Shown piece after piece: positions 6,556 to 10,026 of a stretch of DNA of 10,026 nucleotides. The position numbers were made by a program, and so were the translations under genes. Origin of the DNA: an uncultured Ruminiclostridium sp. (GTDB lineage: Bacteria; Bacillota; Clostridia; Oscillospirales; Ruminococcaceae); the NCBI GenBank assembly GCA_934490165.1, contig CAKSTB010000035.1:1-10026 (forward strand). Reading direction: 5' to 3'. A model generated the notes under the pieces. It did no database searches. It saw only the letters and a program-made list of their open reading frames with translations, and had not been told where the DNA came from. The first letter of the stretch is position 1, and each line of letters begins with the position of its first letter.

Positions 6556-7145
6556 TAAAATTAAATCAGGCAGTGATAGTAGAGGGCAAATACGATAAAA
6601 TAAAGCTCTCCTCCCTGCTCGATGCCGTAATAATCACAACGGACGGCTTCGCTATATATAAGGACAAGGAAAAAACCGAGCTTATACGCACCCTCGCATC
6701 GACCTGCGGCATAGTGATACTTACCGACAGCGACACTGCGGGACTGCGCATAAGAAATCACATAAAAGGCTGCTGTAAAGGCGGAAAGATAACAAACGTA
6801 TTCGTGCCGCAGATAAAAGGCAAGGAAAAGCGCAAGCTGAGCCCTTCAGCTGAAGGGTATCTCGGAGTGGAAGGTATAAGCGCCGATATTCTGCGCGATG
6901 CGCTGTTAAAAGCAGGCGTTACTGCGGAAAACTGCAATAAAGAGGATTTTCTTACCAAAGCCGATATGATGGACGACGGTATGACAGGCTTTCCCGGCAG
7001 TGCCGAAAAGCGCCGCAAGGTTCTCACTGCTCTCGGTTTGCCGCCGATACTGAGTGCCAATACTATGCTTGAAGTAATAAACAGGCTGTACACAAAAGAG
7101 GAATATGAAAAGGCAGTCAGCACTGCCGAAAAAACAGACAACTGA
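6552..7145 (+). CDS. rnmV: RNase M5-like Toprim protein (5S rRNA maturation)
   Basis: Small Toprim-domain protein, probably ribonuclease M5, the cytoplasmic nuclease that trims 5S rRNA precursors in Gram-positive bacteria. The 197 residues are close to the family's usual ~185. The Toprim glutamate is in V-E-G-K at residues 10-13 (E11) and the acidic pair is D59-x-D61 in ILTDSDTAG. The later GYLGVEGI matches the GxGVE region of RNase M5, and the C-terminal ~90 residues, with F-L-T-K and TGFPGSAEKR, fit its DUF4093 tail. The TTG start overlaps the holA stop. In Bacillus this gene sits next to ksgA; here it follows holA. The protein is divergent (EGKYD rather than EGKDD), so 5S rRNA as substrate is likely but not certain. 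A 16-base perfect palindrome lies within the gene at 6842-6857. Confidence 0.82.
   Translation: MIKLNQAVIVEGKYDKIKLSSLLDAVIITTDGFAIYKDKEKTELIRTLASTCGIVILTDSDTAGLRIRNHIKGCCKGGKITNVFVPQIKGKEKRKLSPSAEGYLGVEGISADILRDALLKAGVTAENCNKEDFLTKADMMDDGMTGFPGSAEKRRKVLTALGLPPILSANTMLEVINRLYTKEEYEKAVSTAEKTDN
6835..6857 (+). repeat. perfect palindrome and alternative hairpins inside the RNase M5-like gene
   Basis: CCCTTCAGCTGAAGGG (6842-6857) is a perfect 16-base palindrome. It overlaps a second possible stem, AGCTGA (6835-6840) with TCAGCT (6846-6851). The two cannot form at once. Both lie in coding sequence. Confidence 0.5.
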
Positions 7146-7159
7146 AAGGTAACCGAATT

Positions 7160-8602
7160 ATGGTATTTTCAACATCGATATTTATTTATCTGTTCTTACC
7201 GATAACCCTGCTGATATATTATATCACCCCGAAAAAAGGCAAGAATCTGATAATTCTGCTCAGCGGACTTCTATTCTACTCATGGGGTGAGCCGATATAT
7301 GTCATTGTAATGCTTATCTCCACAATGATCGACTATTGTGCCGGACTTGTGATGAATCACTTTGAGGGTAAAAAGCTGCCGCGCAAGATATGCCTTATAG
7401 TATCGGTAGTAATGAACCTCGGACTTCTCGGCATATTCAAGTACAGCGGATTTGTTGCGGAAAACATCAACGCTATAGCCGGCAGTCAGATAATTGATAT
7501 AAACAATATGAACTTCTTTGGCATCGACTTCCTGCCGATGAATATGCTGCCTATCGGTATCAGCTTCTTCACGTTCCAGTCAATGTCGTATACGATAGAC
7601 TTATATATGGGCAATGTAAAGGTGCAGAAAAATCCGATAAGCTTTGCAGCATTCGTTACACTGTTCCCGCAGATAGTTGCAGGACCTATCGTAAGATATG
7701 ATGATGTTGCAAGAGAGCTTGACGACAGAACTATCACAATAGACCTCATTTATGACGGCATTGTGCGTTTCATCATCGGACTTTCAAAGAAAGTGCTTAT
7801 CGCGAACAGCATAGGCGCACTATGGACAGCAGTCAAGGGCATGGAAATTACACAGGTATCTGTAGTGAGCTCGTGGCTCGGAATACTGGCGTTCACATTC
7901 CAGATCTACTTTGACTTCTCGGGCTACTCCGATATGGCAATAGGTCTTGGCAAAATGATGGGCTTCCACTTCCCCGAAAACTTCGATTATCCCTACCTTT
8001 CAAGGAGTATATCGGAATTCTGGCGCAGGTGGCATATCACCCTCGGCACATGGTTCAAGTCCTACGTTTATATCCCGCTCGGCGGCAACCGTAAGGGTAT
8101 GCCGAGGACGATCCTTAACCTTGCCATAACATGGTTCTTAACAGGCGTATGGCATGGTGCAAGCTGGAACTTCATACTCTGGGGTTCGCTTTACGGCGTT
8201 GTGATAATACTCGAAAAGCTCTTCCTAGGAAAATGGCTTCAGAAGATACCCGCCGCTTTCTGCCATATCTACACGATGCTTCTTGTTATACTCGGCTGGG
8301 TGCTGTTCGATACGGCAGATCTGCCGACTGCGGGCGCATATATTGCAAATATGTTCGGTGCGGGCGGAACTCCTTTCATAGACAGCACCGCAATGTATCA
8401 GATAGCGACCTACGGTATAACATTCATCATCTGCATAATCGGCTGTACCAACCTGCCTAAGCTTGCAGTGGAATTTATAAAGAAAAAACTCCCGCCCGTT
8501 ATAAACTACGGCGGAATAGTTGCCCTTATGGGAATGTTCGTTATGTGTGCGGCATATCTTGTTGACCAGACTTATAACCCGTTCCTGTATTTTAATTTCT
8601 GA
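7160..8602 (+). CDS. MBOAT-family O-acyltransferase (AlgI/DltB-like)
   Basis: Polytopic membrane-bound O-acyltransferase of 480 residues, the normal AlgI length. Family members move an acyl group, usually acetyl, from a cytoplasmic donor across the membrane for transfer to an extracellular polymer. Visible landmarks are NLIILLSGLLFYSWGEP near residue 29, GISFFTFQSMSY from 133, FPQIVAGPIVRYDD, FWRRWHITLGTWFKSYVYIP with His292, and TGVWHGASWNFILWG with His332. The two histidines are the conserved pair of the MBOAT active site. About ten or more hydrophobic segments are present. The ATG has GAAAGG (7144-7149) 10 bases upstream. The gene begins 14 bases after the RNase M5-like gene and is followed 16 bases later by a DHHW protein, the usual partner pairing as in AlgI-AlgJ. 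No D-alanylation genes (dltA, dltC) are nearby, so acetylation of a surface polysaccharide or peptidoglycan is more likely than teichoic acid alanylation. The acceptor is unknown. Confidence 0.93.
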   Translation: MVFSTSIFIYLFLPITLLIYYITPKKGKNLIILLSGLLFYSWGEPIYVIVMLISTMIDYCAGLVMNHFEGKKLPRKICLIVSVVMNLGLLGIFKYSGFVAENINAIAGSQIIDINNMNFFGIDFLPMNMLPIGISFFTFQSMSYTIDLYMGNVKVQKNPISFAAFVTLFPQIVAGPIVRYDDVARELDDRTITIDLIYDGIVRFIIGLSKKVLIANSIGALWTAVKGMEITQVSVVSSWLGILAFTFQIYFDFSGYSDMAIGLGKMMGFHFPENFDYPYLSRSISEFWRRWHITLGTWFKSYVYIPLGGNRKGMPRTILNLAITWFLTGVWHGASWNFILWGSLYGVVIILEKLFLGKWLQKIPAAFCHIYTMLLVILGWVLFDTADLPTAGAYIANMFGAGGTPFIDSTAMYQIATYGITFIICIIGCTNLPKLAVEFIKKKLPPVINYGGIVALMGMFVMCAAYLVDQTYNPFLYFNF

Positions 8603-8603
8603 G

Positions 8604-8609
8604 AAAGGA
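8604..8609 (+). promoter_or_regulatory. ribosome binding site fixing the start of the DHHW gene
   Basis: AAAGGA lies 9 bases upstream of ATG at 8619. The same frame is open back to an ATG at 8520, but that stretch overlaps the MBOAT gene, has no site, and would add 33 residues ahead of the signal-anchor. Confidence 0.85.
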
Positions 8610-8618
8610 ACAGACAAA

Positions 8619-9803
8619 ATGAAAAAAGAGAATATCTATAAGATCCTGCTCATCGGACTGTTTGCTCTTATCTCGATCACGGTACCTGTTGCAACAATCA
8701 TTTCAAGCGCACAGTTACCTGAAAACGCATTCAGTGAAAACGAAAACAGATATCTTGAAAAGATGCCTGAGTTCAATTTCGATACAGTGACCGACAAGTC
8801 TTTTATGACTAAATTTGAGAACTTCTTTGCGGACAGAATAGTCCTGCGTGAGCAATGGATAGGACTTATGAATGACTTTGACCGCATACTCGGCAAGAAA
8901 GAGATAAAAGGTATCTTCACCGAGGACGGAAGAATGATACAGTCATGGAGAACAAGCGACTACAGTGCCGACAGCGTAAGCAAAAACCTTTCGGCAATGG
9001 AAAGCTTTGCCGAGAAGTACCCCAAGATGAAGATGTACTTCATGCTTGCGCCCAATGCTCAGGAGATATACAGCGACACACTCCCCGCAAACTGTGGTGC
9101 GGCAGATCAGAAGCAGTTTATCAAAAACTGCTATGACAGCCTGCCGTCATTAACTAATATAGACGTATACTCGGGACTTCTTGCGGCTAAAAATGAATAT
9201 ATCTACTACCGCACCGACCACCACTGGACGAGCTACGGTGCTTATATAGGATATAAAGCGGCGGCATCGGCTATGAAATTCACCGCATATAACGAAGACA
9301 AGTTCAGCGTAGAGCACGCTTCAAACGAATTCAGAGGAACGCTCTACTCAAAGACGCTCGATAACAGCATCACCCCTGATACTATCGACATTTACGCGCT
9401 CGCAAACAATGAGCCGCAGGTTAAAGTATCGGTCTACAAGAGCGGCGCAGAGCCCGACAGCACATATGCCAGCCTGTATTTCCGCGAATTTCTCGATGTA
9501 AAGGATAAGTATTCGACATTCCTCGGTCAGAATGTGCCAAGGATAGATATCGACAGCGACATTCCGCAGGAAAACGACAAAGGAAGCCTGCTCATATTCA
9601 AGGACAGCTACGCACACTCACTTATACCGTTCCTTGCAAAGAACTACAGCCATATAACCGTGCTTGATCTCAGATATATAAACAGCGACCTTTCAAATAT
9701 CGGCGTAAACCTGAAGGATTACGAAAACGCACTGTTTATGTACAATGTCATAACCTTCTCACAGGATACAAACGTCAAGAAGCTTGATTTTATAGTTAAA
9801 TAA
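8619..9803 (+). CDS. DHHW/AlgJ-like SGNH-type protein, probable polymer O-acetylation partner
   Basis: Membrane-anchored extracytoplasmic protein of 394 residues in the DHHW/AlgJ group. Residues 2-8 are basic and 9-29 form a single hydrophobic segment with no clear cleavage site, suggesting a signal-anchor. ENRYLEKMPEF (42-52) and the following F-x2-FFADR stretch are typical of this family. The name-giving motif D200-H201-H202-W203 matches the D-x-H of AlgX/AlgJ catalytic sites, and FKDSYAHSL places the likely nucleophile at Ser330. Family knowledge suggests that it takes acetyl groups delivered by the MBOAT protein encoded just upstream and puts them on an exported glycan. The start is set by AAAGGA at 8604-8609. 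It is the last gene before the 9811 hairpin. Whether it transfers acetyl groups or only binds the glycan cannot be settled by sequence. Confidence 0.9.
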   Translation: MKKENIYKILLIGLFALISITVPVATIISSAQLPENAFSENENRYLEKMPEFNFDTVTDKSFMTKFENFFADRIVLREQWIGLMNDFDRILGKKEIKGIFTEDGRMIQSWRTSDYSADSVSKNLSAMESFAEKYPKMKMYFMLAPNAQEIYSDTLPANCGAADQKQFIKNCYDSLPSLTNIDVYSGLLAAKNEYIYYRTDHHWTSYGAYIGYKAAASAMKFTAYNEDKFSVEHASNEFRGTLYSKTLDNSITPDTIDIYALANNEPQVKVSVYKSGAEPDSTYASLYFREFLDVKDKYSTFLGQNVPRIDIDSDIPQENDKGSLLIFKDSYAHSLIPFLAKNYSHITVLDLRYINSDLSNIGVNLKDYENALFMYNVITFSQDTNVKKLDFIVK

Positions 9804-9810
9804 GCCACTG

Positions 9811-9854
9811 GGGCTGTGACGAAACGTAAAAATTTCATCACAGCTTCTTGATTT
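9811..9854 (+). terminator. probable operon terminator hairpin
   Basis: GCTGTGA (9813-9819) pairs with TCACAGC (9838-9844), then after one C-A mismatch GAAA (9821-9824) pairs with TTTC (9833-9836), leaving an 8-base loop. Two outer G-T pairs (9811-9812 with 9845-9846) extend it. TTCTTGATTT (9845-9854) follows, a weak T-tract. It starts 8 bases after the last stop codon, as an operon terminator should. The outer sequence GGGGCTGTGAC also resembles the ends of some mobile elements. Confidence 0.6.
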
Positions 9855-10026
9855 ATCAAAATTCCATTGAAATTGCAGTGCAACATATTGTAAAAATGTC
9901 AAAACAATAAATTACAGCCAACAACGCTGAAAACAGTTTCCGTGCTGATAAGGTGTTAATAATTTCGTGAGTGTATCGGTGCAACTGCGCTAACATTAAC
10001 CCTTCAAAAAAACGCTACTAACCTAA
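9855..10026. other. intergenic tail without a recognisable gene
   Basis: This AT-rich stretch holds no coding frame of note on either strand and no clear promoter. It has a short palindrome TTGCAGTGCAA (9873-9883) and spaced inverted arms GTTAAT (9954-9959) and ATTAAC (9995-10000), neither strong enough to name. Confidence 0.5.

Noticed and set aside
8520..8618. Upstream extension of the DHHW protein by 33 residues
   Set aside because: The stretch overlaps the end of the MBOAT gene, has no ribosome binding site and would precede the membrane anchor with unrelated sequence; the ATG at 8619 has a good site.
9855..10026. tRNA, CRISPR repeat or attachment site in the right flank
   Set aside because: No cloverleaf arms, no regularly spaced repeats and no duplicate of a gene end were found.

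Overview
The window looks like the chromosome of a low-to-mid GC Gram-positive anaerobe of the class Clostridia, probably a Ruminococcus/Oscillospiraceae-type gut bacterium. The reasons are strong AGGAGG-type ribosome binding sites, GTG and TTG starts, a comEC-holA pair, an RNase M5-type Toprim protein, and a DHHW-type acetylation protein of the kind common in that group. The genus call is inference.

Layout. Positions 1-455 hold no clear gene. The first 70-120 bases may be the edge of a mobile element or of a gene running off the left side on the minus strand. A terminator-like hairpin lies at 239-263, a small dyad at 292-304, and a very good sigma-A promoter at 351-378. Seven genes then follow, all on the plus strand with gaps of 13-25 bases or a 4-base overlap: alaS (456-3092), a HIT-family hydrolase (3118-3456), comEC (3470-5488), holA (5503-6555), an RNase M5-like protein (6552-7145), an MBOAT O-acyltransferase (7160-8602) and a DHHW/AlgJ-like protein (8619-9803). 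A hairpin with a short T-rich tail (9811-9854) follows the last stop, and the final ~170 bases show no gene.

How the genes work together. The first five are housekeeping or DNA-uptake functions: alanine charging of tRNA, nucleotide-phosphoramidate hydrolysis, the DNA uptake channel, the clamp-loader delta subunit, and 5S rRNA maturation. The last two form a cell-surface O-acetylation pair: a membrane MBOAT protein passes acyl groups outward, and a membrane-anchored SGNH-like DHHW protein places them on an extracellular polymer. Nothing in the short gaps suggests a separate promoter for that pair.

The points most worth a second look are three. A long stem followed by a T-rich run is built into the first 25 codons of comEC, starting at its GTG start codon, so it could end or attenuate transcription after alaS-HIT. 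The beta-lactamase-like C-terminal domain of ComEC has lost the histidines of its metal motif. The short alaS leader hairpin resembles a T-box antiterminator without its tRNA-binding bulge. I see no wholly new multi-gene system in this window.
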